The translations under genes were made by a program, and so were the position numbers. The notes beneath the pieces were generated by a model. That model was not told the origin of the DNA. It searched no databases and worked only from the letters and a program-made list of their open reading frames with translations. A DNA stretch of 61,231 bases from IMG/VR virus record IMGVR_UViG_3300043420_000933, positions 1-61,231 of that record. One strand, given 5' to 3'. This document shows, in pieces, positions 22,997 through 32,291 of this stretch. The DNA is from a virus. Within the stretch, counting starts at the first letter, position 1. Every line of letters begins with the position of its first letter.

Positions 22997-23676
22997 GGGA
23001 TTGCAGCTCCGATGTCAGTCATAAGGGTTGAAACGCGGGCGTCAAGTAGGGCGAGGTCTAGGGCTTCTCCGATGGAGTAGAAGGCGATGCGGGCGTCTGA
23101 CTTAATAGCCAAGTCATTCCTTGTGAAAATAAATACATTGAGATTAACTGGAGTTCCGCTTGTCTCCGCAATCGTGGACGTGACGTGATTTCTTCTGCTT
23201 TCGTAAGAACCGCCAGCAAGCCTTGAAAATCCTAAAAAATTTGCGCCAATTACCGCCGTGGCGAAGGTGCCAGTGTCGCTACTGGGAACGTAATAAATGT
23301 AGCCTATGTGACGCATTTCAAGTCCCCCAGCGTTTGTCTCAGGTATTCGTGCTCCTATCAAAATCTTATTGGCGTTATCTGGTATATTGGCGTAACATGA
23401 AACGTGTCTGTTGTCCTGCGGATCAGCATTGTTATTCCGACCGCTATCCAAATACTTTGTACTCCCATCACCAACCAACCCAGTTTCCCTGTCGTAATCC
23501 GCAGCGACAAAGTTAAAGTTCGTGGGCGCAGCACCTTTCAACGGGTACAACGCACCATCCAAACCATCCCAAGCTGCCATGATGCAGCAGGCTTTGATTG
23601 CGTCCCACGTTCCATCAGTCTTACACCCTTTGACAAAGGTGTTGATTGCATTAGCAAGGTCTACGGCTTGTGTCAT
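22993..23676 (-). CDS. Cassette protein, paralogue A (227 aa)
   Basis: Shares with the next gene upstream the blocks DG-WDAIKA-C, GAL-PLKG-APTN-NFV, DYDR-TGLVGDGSTKYLDS and ADPQDN-H, and a C-terminal IAFYSIGEALDLALLDARV. Beta-rich, likely another concanavalin-like or adhesin module. I do not recognise a named family with certainty. Tandem duplication with 23673-24533 is clear; coupled by ATGA. Confidence 0.7.
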   Translation of the reverse strand: MTQAVDLANAINTFVKGCKTDGTWDAIKACCIMAAWDGLDGALYPLKGAAPTNFNFVAADYDRETGLVGDGSTKYLDSGRNNNADPQDNRHVSCYANIPDNANKILIGARIPETNAGGLEMRHIGYIYYVPSSDTGTFATAVIGANFLGFSRLAGGSYESRRNHVTSTIAETSGTPVNLNVFIFTRNDLAIKSDARIAFYSIGEALDLALLDARVSTLMTDIGAAIP

Positions 23677-24533
23677 GACAACGTACCTCCTGCGCGATAA
23701 CCACCACCGATGTAGCTAGCAGCATCCAGATCCATCGTAGACAAATCAGGTAAACCGGCAGTTTGTGTATAGGTGATAAGGTTCATAAGACGGGTTACGC
23801 GAGTGTCTAGCTTTTCAAGGTCGATGGCTTCGCCGATGGAGTAGAAGGAGAGGCGACCGTTATAGAAGTAATTGCTGCTGCCACTTCGGTTAAAGACAAA
23901 GTAGCTGCCTGCAATCGTCGTTGCAGTGCTGACTCCTGTAATTAAAGACGAAGCATTGTTTAGGCGAACAGTAAAGCTCGCGGATGAATTTCTGGAAAAC
24001 CCTAGAAATGGATCTGAATTTCCGGCTGATGAATATAAAGCCCCACGCGATGAAAACCGGTATGAATTGAAGTAATCAATGTAATTATGTTGACTTGATG
24101 ATCCGAGCGAACCTAAAGCACCGATTCTAGTGCCGCCTAGATTTGACGCAAAGCTCGAATCGTAAACAGCGAGGTGTTGGTTGTCTTGTGGGTCTGCTGT
24201 ATTCAAACGATTGCTATCAAGATACTTTGTACTCCCATCCCCCACCAACCCAGTCTTCCTGTCGTAATCACCAGAGACGAAATTGTTGTTCGTTGGAGCC
24301 GTCCCCTTCAGCGGTACAAGCGCACCACTTAAGGTTCTAGCTCCAGCAAGGATGCAGGATGCCTTGATGGCATCCCAGATCCCGTCCAGTTTGCAGCCAA
24401 CCACGAAGTCGCTGATAGCCAAAGCAACATCACCTTCGATGGCTTGACCGTCAGCGGCTTCGACACCAGCAAGATACGCCTGCGCATCGGGATCCGTTAT
24501 TCCGTTGAACCCAGAACTCCACACTAAACTCAT
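23673..24533 (-). CDS. Cassette protein, paralogue B (286 aa)
   Basis: The start MSLVWSSGFNGITDPDAQAY at ATG 24533 overlaps the upstream stop (ATGA); an in-frame start at 24569 would lie within the upstream gene. After a 45-residue N-terminal extension it parallels paralogue A block by block, ending with a Gly-rich tail (GGGYRAGG). Probably a structural adhesin component; function inferred from context only. Confidence 0.7.
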   Translation of the reverse strand: MSLVWSSGFNGITDPDAQAYLAGVEAADGQAIEGDVALAISDFVVGCKLDGIWDAIKASCILAGARTLSGALVPLKGTAPTNNNFVSGDYDRKTGLVGDGSTKYLDSNRLNTADPQDNQHLAVYDSSFASNLGGTRIGALGSLGSSSQHNYIDYFNSYRFSSRGALYSSAGNSDPFLGFSRNSSASFTVRLNNASSLITGVSTATTIAGSYFVFNRSGSSNYFYNGRLSFYSIGEAIDLEKLDTRVTRLMNLITYTQTAGLPDLSTMDLDAASYIGGGYRAGGTLS

Positions 24534-24976
24534 ACGACCACTTCCCCCGGAGCCACATACTCTTTCCACACACCATCGGTGAACTCATAGACCTTACCAG
24601 TCACCGGATCAGTCCACTGGTCACCATCAATCCACTCAACATTCACGACTTCTTCAGTAATTTCACCAGTGTCCGGGTCAGTCACCTCGTTTGTGGTAGT
24701 ACCATTGTGCGGCGGATAAATCACAACGTAGGGAATGGCATCGGCACCTGTATATGCCGGATTGCCACGACCATCAGCAAGGAACCGTGGTTGAACGATA
24801 CCCTTAAAATAAGGCCCAACCTCGTAGTGTTCAGCACGTTGCCTCACAATCTCGATAATACTTGCCATAAAATACTCCTCAGGAGTCTTGGCGGTCGTGC
24901 TGCCTTGTACGGTTGCGAACTCAGCGGCAATTGCAGGTAATAAGTGTTCCGGGATGTCGATAGTGAATTTAGCCAT
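24530..24976 (-). CDS. Cassette protein of unknown function (148 aa)
   Basis: AGGAG precedes the ATG at 24976 by eight bases. Residues 1-65 are helical (FTIDIPEHLLPAIAAEFATV) and residues 66-148 are beta-rich with a repeated T-D-P pattern (VTDPDTGEITEE, WTDPVTGKVYEF). First gene of the GC-richer cassette. It may attach the adhesins to the fibre; this is inference. Confidence 0.65.
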   Translation of the reverse strand: MAKFTIDIPEHLLPAIAAEFATVQGSTTAKTPEEYFMASIIEIVRQRAEHYEVGPYFKGIVQPRFLADGRGNPAYTGADAIPYVVIYPPHNGTTTNEVTDPDTGEITEEVVNVEWIDGDQWTDPVTGKVYEFTDGVWKEYVAPGEVVV

Positions 24977-24989
24977 TTTTTATTCTCCT

Positions 24990-25871
24990 TTAGGTAGTAG
25001 TGGACTTAATGACAGCAAAACCAATAATAATTGCTTCTCCAAGAGTAGTTAGTCCAACATTAGTGACATTAATATTGGCAGAACTACTAGCAGCTTGTGC
25101 ATTGAGAGAATAACTACCAGCAGTTCCTCCACTAACATGGTTCAATATCAACAAATCATTAGAAGAAATAGAACCATTTGTAAGTGTGAAGGTAACAGCG
25201 GTTCCAGGCGAAAGATTTGCATTATGCATTGTGATTCTTCCAGATGAAGCTGTCAGTTCAACTCCAGTGCTTTTGTTGGTTTGCTGAGTTACTACACCAC
25301 CTCCAGAAATATAACCAAAAGTACCAGTAGTCGAAGCATAACCAAGATTTCCACCACCAGCATAACCAGCATTATTAAATTGAACTGCACCATTGACACC
25401 ACTGACTAGTGCAACAACACCTGTTGCATCAGGGAAACTAATATATCTATCTGCTGTGGGAGTGATTGATTGAACTGTTGTTGTATAAGTCTCAACTCCA
25501 ACTAAACTTATATCACCACGAACATCAAGGGTTGATATTGGATTTGTGGTTCCAATACCAAGTCTTGCTGGAGATTCAGTGAATACTAAATTGTTTGTTG
25601 ATATTCCTACACTGTTAACTCCAACTCCAGAAGCAAGAGTTGGATATACTGGATCACTTGTATTGACTTGAGTATCAACATAAAATGCCGTAACTCCTTC
25701 TAGGTTAGATCCATCACCATAATAAGTAACAATACCAGTTGTGGCAGTTACAATACCTGATGATATTTCTACTGTTCCTAATGTAGTAATCCCAGTAATA
25801 TTTGTATTACCAGCGTCAATAATATTCCTACTATCATCTATAATAGTAGAATTAGAAATTTTAATAGCCAT
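24990..25871 (-). CDS. Short tail-fibre protein (293 aa)
   Basis: Begins MAIKISNSTIIDDSRNI and has the cyanophage fibre modules YYGDGSNLEGVTAF and LGIGTTNPISTLDVRG. Residues about 205-293 (SSGRITMHNANLSPGTAVTF through EAIIIGFAVIKSTTT) form a beta-rich C-terminal head common in phage fibre tips. It shares a 77-bp identical stretch with the next fibre gene. Late promoter TATAAATA at 25912-25905 lies 34 bases upstream. Confidence 0.8.
   Translation of the reverse strand: MAIKISNSTIIDDSRNIIDAGNTNITGITTLGTVEISSGIVTATTGIVTYYGDGSNLEGVTAFYVDTQVNTSDPVYPTLASGVGVNSVGISTNNLVFTESPARLGIGTTNPISTLDVRGDISLVGVETYTTTVQSITPTADRYISFPDATGVVALVSGVNGAVQFNNAGYAGGGNLGYASTTGTFGYISGGGVVTQQTNKSTGVELTASSGRITMHNANLSPGTAVTFTLTNGSISSNDLLILNHVSGGTAGSYSLNAQAASSSANINVTNVGLTTLGEAIIIGFAVIKSTTT
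25633..25709 (-). repeat. 77-bp identical repeat, copy A
   Basis: Identical over 77 bp to 26701-26777 in the neighbouring fibre gene, with further near-identity on both sides. It encodes the fibre module around GSNLEGVTAF. Direct repeats of this length in adjacent fibre genes allow homologous exchange of tips. Confidence 0.85.
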
Positions 25872-25904
25872 CTACCGTCCTCGTTTACACTAGGTAGTTT
25901 TTAT

Positions 25905-25912
25905 TATTTATA
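25905..25912 (-). promoter_or_regulatory. T4-type late promoter
   Basis: Perfect TATAAATA on the minus strand, overlapping the stop codon of the upstream fibre gene and preceding the 25871 start by about 34 bases. Confidence 0.6.
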
Positions 25913-28493
25913 TAATTGTCAAATTTTGTTGTATTCTTTTCTCCAATTCTTCAATTTTGACTTGTTGTTCCTTCACACATTCAATCAATAAACCAATAAG
26001 ACCATTATAATTGACAGTCTTGGGGTCAGTGTCACTTACTAGTTCTGGTAGGACATTCTGTAAGTCATCTGCGACAACACCCATTGAAGGTTTATTGTCG
26101 CTAATCCAGTTGAATGATACTCCAATGATTTGTGATATTTTTTCGATTGGAGTTTCTATTGGTTTGATATTAGTTTTTAATTTGGAATCTGATGCGGAGT
26201 TAAAATCTGTTGCAGTTACAATACCAGAAATATAAACATCTCCACGAACATCTAAGTTTGATGTTGGGTAGGTAGTTCCAATACCAACATTTCCACTTAC
26301 ATAAGCGTTACCAGAAATTTGAAGTGGATACGAAGCACCTAATGTTGGAGTTGTATTTGCAAATCCACCAGCACGAAGCCAAGAATTTCCGTCTGCTTGA
26401 TAAGTTGAATCAGAAACAAAGTTCCAGATTCCTCCTAGTCCCCAGGTTCCTCCTGTTCCCACTGCTCCGTCAAAATGCCAAATATGATCTACATTTGGTG
26501 CAGTTTGTGGATTTGTCCAGGTGGTGATGCCACCGCCGACTAAACTACTAATTACAAAAGCGCCATCTCTAGATATAATTGGTCCATCAATATCTAAATT
26601 ACTTACTGGATTTGTAGTTCCAATACCGAGACTTGATGTAGATTCAACAAAAACAAGTTTAGTCGTTGATATTCCTACACTATTAACTCCAACTCCACTC
26701 GCAAGAGTTGGATATACTGGATCACTTGTATTGACTTGAGTATCAACATAAAATGCCGTAACTCCTTCTAGGTTAGAGCCATCGCCATAGTAAACAACAG
26801 TGGTAACACCAGGATTTGATGAGGTTATGATACCTGCTGATATTTGAACTGAACCTAAGGTTGTAATCCCAGAAACAGTCAATGAAGTTATAGACCCAAT
26901 ACCACCAATAACATTTGTGGCAGTTTTTGCAAAACCTACTTCAGTTGTATTAATATCAAATCCATCTAGATTATATGCAGTTGTTGCAAAAGATGCTGTG
27001 GATGCTGTGCCTGTTAGATTTCCTACAAAAGTAAGAGCAGTAACAATACCTGTAGAGAAGATATTTCCTGCGGTTACAACTCCTAATGTAGAAACACCAG
27101 AAACAGAAAGTTGTGTAACAGAAGCAATGCCACCAACTACATCTGTTGCTACACCAGCATTAGAAGCATAAGTAGCAACACCAGCAGTATTGGCATAAGT
27201 AGCAATGCCTGCTAAATCGGCATAATCAGCAGTGGCAACATTACCACTAATATCAATATTATAAGTGCCAGTGAGTCTAGCAGCATTAATAGTACCAGTT
27301 GTAATATTAGCAGCATCTGCTAAGTTAGTTGCCGTTGTTGCTGTGCCTGTTAAGTTACCTACAAAACCACCAACGGAAGTAGTAACTCCAGAAACATTAA
27401 GTTGTGATGCTCCAACACTACTTAAAGTCGTGATTCCAGATACCGAGAGTTGAGTAACAGAAGCAATACCACCAATTACATTAGTTGCTATACCAGAATT
27501 TCTAGCATATGCTACTTCTAAGTCACCAGCAGCAACACCATCCAAAGTAAATGCTGTGGTGGCAAAAGATGCTGTGGATGCTGTGCCTGTTAAGTTACCT
27601 ACAAAAGTTGGAGCAGTTACAATACCAGAAGCATTGATATTTCTTACAACTGCTAAATCATTCTCAGTGAATTGGACTGCCCCTGCTGCGAGTCTTGTGC
27701 CTGATGGGAATTGAGTGCTACCAATACCTATCGCATAATTACTTAACCAGGCATCAGTATTAAGTCCAGCAAAAGACCCTGCCTTAAACCACATAATTTT
27801 CTTATATGTGGCAGGTAGTGTCTCACCAACACCAGGATTTGTAAGAGTAATAAGTGGATTACCCTCAGTAGAAGCAACAGCAATACCACCGTGATTTGCT
27901 GTGGTGTCATTAGAGACATCATTACCAGAGATATCAGTTGTAAATCCAAGGACAATATCTGCGTCAGTAACTCTAAACTCATTAACAAGAATGTAACCTG
28001 CCGTGCCACCAACTGTAATGTTTCCAGTGACATTCAGGTTATTATTGACTTGTAAATCATTTCCAATCGTTACATTTCCACTAATTGTTGGATTTGGTGC
28101 GAAAGAAATAACTGGAGTAGACCCTTCTCCCGTGCCTCCAGTTACAGTAATTTCATTTGTTGTGCCAGAAATTGACTCTACATAATCACCAAATGTATCA
28201 GTGCCTAATCCAACACTATTAGGTTGAATGGTTGCTGCGAGTGATACATTACCAGTGCCGTCAAAGGCAATTGGTGAGGCAACAACATCACCAGTGATTT
28301 CAAAAGTCCTTGCGGTTTCTAGTTTTGTAGCAGTAGAGATTGTACCAGTTATTGCTTCATTGAAGGTGGAAATCCCAGATACTATAACATTTCCACCAAC
28401 ATCAAGAGTTGCTTGTGGATTTATCGTATTGATTCCAACTTTTTTGTCTTTGAGGACAAAACTATTAGAAAATCTAATGCGGTTATCGGACAT
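25908..28493 (-). CDS. Tail fibre with S74 intramolecular chaperone (861 aa)
   Basis: The N-terminus VGINTINPQATLDVGG and several later modules of the same kind (LGIGTTNPVSNLDI) build a repetitive fibre shaft. The middle has repeated GNLTGTA-TASFATTA and VTQLSVSGITTLG units. The last 95 residues (from SDSKLKTNIKPIE, through SMGVVADDLQNVLPEL, to a coiled-coil end) are a Peptidase_S74 chaperone that trimerises the fibre and then cuts itself off; the S-D and K residues at the cleavage site are present. A CTAAATAG late box lies at 28524-28517. Confidence 0.85.
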   Translation of the reverse strand: MSDNRIRFSNSFVLKDKKVGINTINPQATLDVGGNVIVSGISTFNEAITGTISTATKLETARTFEITGDVVASPIAFDGTGNVSLAATIQPNSVGLGTDTFGDYVESISGTTNEITVTGGTGEGSTPVISFAPNPTISGNVTIGNDLQVNNNLNVTGNITVGGTAGYILVNEFRVTDADIVLGFTTDISGNDVSNDTTANHGGIAVASTEGNPLITLTNPGVGETLPATYKKIMWFKAGSFAGLNTDAWLSNYAIGIGSTQFPSGTRLAAGAVQFTENDLAVVRNINASGIVTAPTFVGNLTGTASTASFATTAFTLDGVAAGDLEVAYARNSGIATNVIGGIASVTQLSVSGITTLSSVGASQLNVSGVTTSVGGFVGNLTGTATTATNLADAANITTGTINAARLTGTYNIDISGNVATADYADLAGIATYANTAGVATYASNAGVATDVVGGIASVTQLSVSGVSTLGVVTAGNIFSTGIVTALTFVGNLTGTASTASFATTAYNLDGFDINTTEVGFAKTATNVIGGIGSITSLTVSGITTLGSVQISAGIITSSNPGVTTVVYYGDGSNLEGVTAFYVDTQVNTSDPVYPTLASGVGVNSVGISTTKLVFVESTSSLGIGTTNPVSNLDIDGPIISRDGAFVISSLVGGGITTWTNPQTAPNVDHIWHFDGAVGTGGTWGLGGIWNFVSDSTYQADGNSWLRAGGFANTTPTLGASYPLQISGNAYVSGNVGIGTTYPTSNLDVRGDVYISGIVTATDFNSASDSKLKTNIKPIETPIEKISQIIGVSFNWISDNKPSMGVVADDLQNVLPELVSDTDPKTVNYNGLIGLLIECVKEQQVKIEELEKRIQQNLTII
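26701..26777 (-). repeat. 77-bp identical repeat, copy B
   Basis: Second copy of the repeat at 25633-25709, within the S74 fibre gene and in the same orientation and reading frame. Confidence 0.85.
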
Positions 28494-28520
28494 TTCTTGT
28501 TACTCTCTCTATTTTACTAT

Positions 28521-28649
28521 TTAGTTTGATGTAGTTGCCAAAGAAACCTTAATATTTTCGACATTTCCACTCACCCAAATAACATTTTTTGGAGTCTTTG
28601 CACTCAACTTAGCAGTTTTACTTTGGTCGCCTGGAAGTAGTATTTTCAT
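28521..28649 (-). CDS. Small structural-cluster protein (42 aa)
   Basis: ATG 28649 (MKILLPGDQSKTAKLSAKTP) follows the stop of the upstream gene by one base. Beta-prone 42-residue product. Larger readings of this frame overlap the upstream gene and are not supported. Function unknown; possibly a small fibre-associated protein. Confidence 0.55.
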   Translation of the reverse strand: MKILLPGDQSKTAKLSAKTPKNVIWVSGNVENIKVSLATTSN

Positions 28650-28650
28650 C

Positions 28651-28989
28651 TTATGTTGGTAAAGTGACAGATCCATTGACAAGAGCATTGCCTTCGACAT
28701 TTTTGGTTCTTGTTCCATCAGGCGCAACCAAAAATACATCATAATAATATCTACCAGGAGTCAATGTTGCGGTAATAGTCCTTAATAAATCAATATCCAA
28801 CAATGATGTAGTTGTATTAAGAGTAGTCACAAAAGAATAACCAGTTGTTGCGCTAGGATGTTTCTTTAATGTCGCAAGAGCAGTATAGTTTACTAATGAC
28901 GCAGCACTTTCATCTGGGTTCTTGATATTATAAGTTTCAGTAAAATCTGCCCCTTGTTCTATGGTGATATTGACTACATTAACTGCCAT
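28651..28989 (-). CDS. Conserved baseplate/fibre-associated protein (112 aa)
   Basis: A compact beta-rich protein: VNITIEQGADFTETYNI, then KKHP, then a TATLTPGRYYYDVFLVAPDG unit, resembling an immunoglobulin-like fold or upper-baseplate connector seen in many tailed phages. Its ATG overlaps the stop of the preceding gene (TAATG). Probably links fibre proteins to the baseplate. Confidence 0.7.
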   Translation of the reverse strand: MAVNVVNITIEQGADFTETYNIKNPDESAASLVNYTALATLKKHPSATTGYSFVTTLNTTTSLLDIDLLRTITATLTPGRYYYDVFLVAPDGTRTKNVEGNALVNGSVTLPT

Positions 28990-31934
28990 TAGAGTTCGGT
29001 TCCCTTTCTGGTGAGTTTGACTGTGTTATGTGCATAAGTGGGAGTAAACTTCAATCTTGCATTTCCTCCACTGATGTCTGCACTATATTCACCAAGAGAT
29101 TCAAGATTTGCAATGCCAGCATATTCAACAATAGATACATCAGTAGAAGCAGAACCAACAGATTGAAGAAGCATTACATCACTGACTTGGAAACTTTCAA
29201 TCAATGATGTAGTATTAAAACTAAATCCAGTTCCAACTGTTGTGTCATAGATTGATTGTAAGTCAGTATTATTAATCGTAAGAGTTTCTCCTACTTCATA
29301 TCCAGAACCACTATTAGTAATAGAAACAGAAGAAACACTACCACCAATATATGCATCTGGGTTGGATGTAATATCATATCCAAGTGTAATATAGTCAGTG
29401 CCAGCAGAATCTTTTGTGAGTCTAAAGGTATTGGAATCTATTGGGTCGATGTAATAGATTGTTGTACCACCATAACCAGGCCCAGATTCTAGATTGAAAC
29501 TAGAATCATAACCAATCACACTAGTGAGTGCTGCGCCAACAAAAGGACTGAGTGTTGGGGAGTCAATTGTAAATGATGGATTCGTGGTATATCCTAGACC
29601 AGTTGTGGCAGTTACAGAATAAATCCCAAGACCAACAGTGCTTCCAACTCCAGGAGTTGTAACTGTTGCAGTGACTGGCATATCAGCAGATGTATAACCA
29701 TAACCAGAGTTATTAACTTCAATGCTAGTTAAAATGACATCAGTAACTGTTGCTGCTGCACCAGAACCACCACCTCCAGTGAAACCAATAGCTGGTTTTG
29801 ATGTTCCAAATCCTGCACCTGGAGATAAGACACTAATATTGGTTACAACCATTTGAGTAATTGTGATTGCAGCACCAACACCAGCAGAATCATTAGTAAT
29901 AGTTACTGTTGGGGGGACAGTATATCCAGAACCAACATTTGTAATATCAATATCAGTGATTCCACCGGAACCATCAACAGAACCAAGAATCATTGTTGCA
30001 TCAGTTCCAATACCACCAACAGGATTGATTGTGATAGTTGTAGTTCCTGTATTGTATCCAGTGCCAGGTGTGATTTGAATACCAGCATCACTAATACCAA
30101 GACCAACTCTTGTGACTGGAGTAGAAGTTGGAGTTTGGTCATAAGTAACTGTTGGTGATGATGTATAGGCAGAACCAGGATTGGTTACGGTGAATGTAGA
30201 AATACCAAAACCAACATAACCAGTGGCAGTAACTCCATTTCCAACAGGAGAACTATAGGTCACTGTTGGTGCAATATTGGTGACAATACCAGAAGTGTTT
30301 AATGTGACATTTGTAACTTTCATTGAAACATCAGTTACAATCGCAGTACTTCCAACTCCAACTCCTGCAACTGGATTTCCTACAATAATAGGAGAATCTA
30401 CTACAATATTTGGAGTTGTTGTAAATCCTACTCCAGCAGTTGTAATCCCAATGGATGTTAGTTTCGATTGCTCATAATCAGTAGGATCTAAAGTTGTATC
30501 TAATAAAACACTAAATCCTGTTGGGATTCCAGCAATACTACTAGAAGTAGTAAAGATTCCACCAAATGACTGAGTGATTGGGTATGCGGGAGCAGTTACT
30601 GTGATTGTTGCTTCTGCTCCTGTTCCAATACCAGAAGAAATGAGAACTACATTGTTATAAGTTCCTGGGGAATAATTTACTCCCGCATTAAGATCAGAAA
30701 CAGATAGAGAGCCAAGATTCAGTTGGTTGTTTGTGGTTACCTGAAGATTGTATCTTGCACTACGATATTGAGAAGTATTAAAGGAATCAATAACAATTTC
30801 ATTTGTTGATGCCGTCGTTACAATTCCTGGTGCTTCGGAAAAACTTTGTGCAATAATCTGGTCAGCACGAATAATTCCACTAACATCCAAAGAATATTCA
30901 GGTTGAGTGCCGATTCCAAGTCTTACTGAAGATGGATTATAGTAAAGTCCATTGGAATCTACATAAAGACTCGAAAAATCATTAGTTGTTGATGAAAACC
31001 CAATATAATAAAGTTGATTGTTGGTTGCTTCTTTTGTCGATACAGATTCTGCTATAGCTACCGGAGCACTTTGTCCCACAACTCCCCAAGCTGGTGGACT
31101 ATCACCATTAGAAAGCAGTGCTTCTCCGGGTTGTCCCGAATTTCCAAGATAATCATAAACTAATCCATAAAACCTAGATGAACCAAAAACATCTAGTTTA
31201 TATGCTGGTAATGTAGAACCGATACCAACATTACCATTTAATGTTTTTACGACAGTAGATGCGACACCTACATTCAGGTTGCTGATAAAAATATTATCTA
31301 CTGTGCTGTTATCAAAATAAGAGTTATCTGCAGTGATAAAACCAACAACTGCAGTATTAACTCCTATTTGACCTGATATATTTGCATTACCAACTACATC
31401 AAGTTTTTGTGTTGGAAGAGTAGAACCAATACCAATATTACCACTTCTAAATACAACTCCAGATGCACCTTGAAGAAATCCAGTTCCTGGATCGTGATAT
31501 GGAATCTCGTAGGGATTTCCAGGTGCAACCAAGTCAGTAACTTGGATTCTTACGGTCGCAATGCCTGTTTGATCTTCTGGGTTTGGCCCAACATAATCTA
31601 CGGTTACGCCAGTTCCAACAAAATTGAAGACATTGAAACTATTTGCAATGCCTACTTGAACATCATTATTAAAAATAGTAAATGAACCGGGCGACAAATC
31701 ACCAACAATCAAAGAAGTGGATGGAACCCAATATCGTTTTCCCGTTTCTCCGCCAATATTCAATAGAACATATTGATCTCCTGGAGGAGCAGGATTGACA
31801 GAAACCGCAGAAGGCCCAATCAGTGGGTCTCCCAAATCAGGTTCGGCTTGTTCTAATCCAAGAAACTCATAACGGTCACTTGTGATTCCTGATTGAGGAG
31901 TCTTTTTGACTCTTCCAGAGATTATTTTTGCCAT
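28989..31934 (-). CDS. Tail-fibre protein with GxGYTxxPxVTI repeats (981 aa)
   Basis: The first 60 residues (VKKTPQSGITSDRYEFLGLE) look like an attachment domain. Modules IGIGSTLPTQKLDVVG and IGSTLPAYKLDVFG follow. Residues about 440-900 consist of many repeats of the form SGxGYTxxPTVTI, each a short beta unit of about 30-45 residues. The end (YSADISGGNARLKFTPTYAH) is a conserved fibre C-terminus. Virion structural protein. Confidence 0.8.
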   Translation of the reverse strand: MAKIISGRVKKTPQSGITSDRYEFLGLEQAEPDLGDPLIGPSAVSVNPAPPGDQYVLLNIGGETGKRYWVPSTSLIVGDLSPGSFTIFNNDVQVGIANSFNVFNFVGTGVTVDYVGPNPEDQTGIATVRIQVTDLVAPGNPYEIPYHDPGTGFLQGASGVVFRSGNIGIGSTLPTQKLDVVGNANISGQIGVNTAVVGFITADNSYFDNSTVDNIFISNLNVGVASTVVKTLNGNVGIGSTLPAYKLDVFGSSRFYGLVYDYLGNSGQPGEALLSNGDSPPAWGVVGQSAPVAIAESVSTKEATNNQLYYIGFSSTTNDFSSLYVDSNGLYYNPSSVRLGIGTQPEYSLDVSGIIRADQIIAQSFSEAPGIVTTASTNEIVIDSFNTSQYRSARYNLQVTTNNQLNLGSLSVSDLNAGVNYSPGTYNNVVLISSGIGTGAEATITVTAPAYPITQSFGGIFTTSSSIAGIPTGFSVLLDTTLDPTDYEQSKLTSIGITTAGVGFTTTPNIVVDSPIIVGNPVAGVGVGSTAIVTDVSMKVTNVTLNTSGIVTNIAPTVTYSSPVGNGVTATGYVGFGISTFTVTNPGSAYTSSPTVTYDQTPTSTPVTRVGLGISDAGIQITPGTGYNTGTTTITINPVGGIGTDATMILGSVDGSGGITDIDITNVGSGYTVPPTVTITNDSAGVGAAITITQMVVTNISVLSPGAGFGTSKPAIGFTGGGGSGAAATVTDVILTSIEVNNSGYGYTSADMPVTATVTTPGVGSTVGLGIYSVTATTGLGYTTNPSFTIDSPTLSPFVGAALTSVIGYDSSFNLESGPGYGGTTIYYIDPIDSNTFRLTKDSAGTDYITLGYDITSNPDAYIGGSVSSVSITNSGSGYEVGETLTINNTDLQSIYDTTVGTGFSFNTTSLIESFQVSDVMLLQSVGSASTDVSIVEYAGIANLESLGEYSADISGGNARLKFTPTYAHNTVKLTRKGTEL

Positions 31935-31938
31935 TTAC

Positions 31939-32289
31939 TTACTGTTTTGCGGTTTCTAGGATACTCAATACAATATTCAATTCATTATCAGCACTTGCCT
32001 GAACTTTTATAACATCATTAGTCTCAAGTGCTAATCTTCCATCAGGCACTAGACTTACACTATCATTTGGTGGAACATAAGCACCATTTGCAAACTTATA
32101 ATCAGTTGGAGTTTCTCCTGGACGAGAATGTAATGCAGTCACTTGTGATGTGGTGCTAGATGTCAGATTAGTAACCTGCGCTAGAATCACAATCGCAGAA
32201 ACACCAACAGGACAAGTGTAAATACCAACTGTTCCTGTTGTAATTGGTTTTCTTATTGTTTTAAAACTATTAAGTGCTACTGCTGCCAT
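31939..32289 (-). CDS. Conserved virion protein (116 aa)
   Basis: Beta-rich 116-residue product starting MAAVALNSFKTIRKPITTG. The pattern (VYTCPVGVSAIVILAQVTN-like core, then YVPPNDSVSL) suggests a small beta sandwich. Lies between two fibre genes with three-base gaps. Structural role inferred from context. Confidence 0.7.
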   Translation of the reverse strand: MAAVALNSFKTIRKPITTGTVGIYTCPVGVSAIVILAQVTNLTSSTTSQVTALHSRPGETPTDYKFANGAYVPPNDSVSLVPDGRLALETNDVIKVQASADNELNIVLSILETAKQ

Positions 32290-32291
32290 TT

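Noticed and set aside
26900-27650. CRISPR-like arrays in fibre genes
   Set aside because: Repeats are coding, of irregular length and without spacers; they follow the protein modules.
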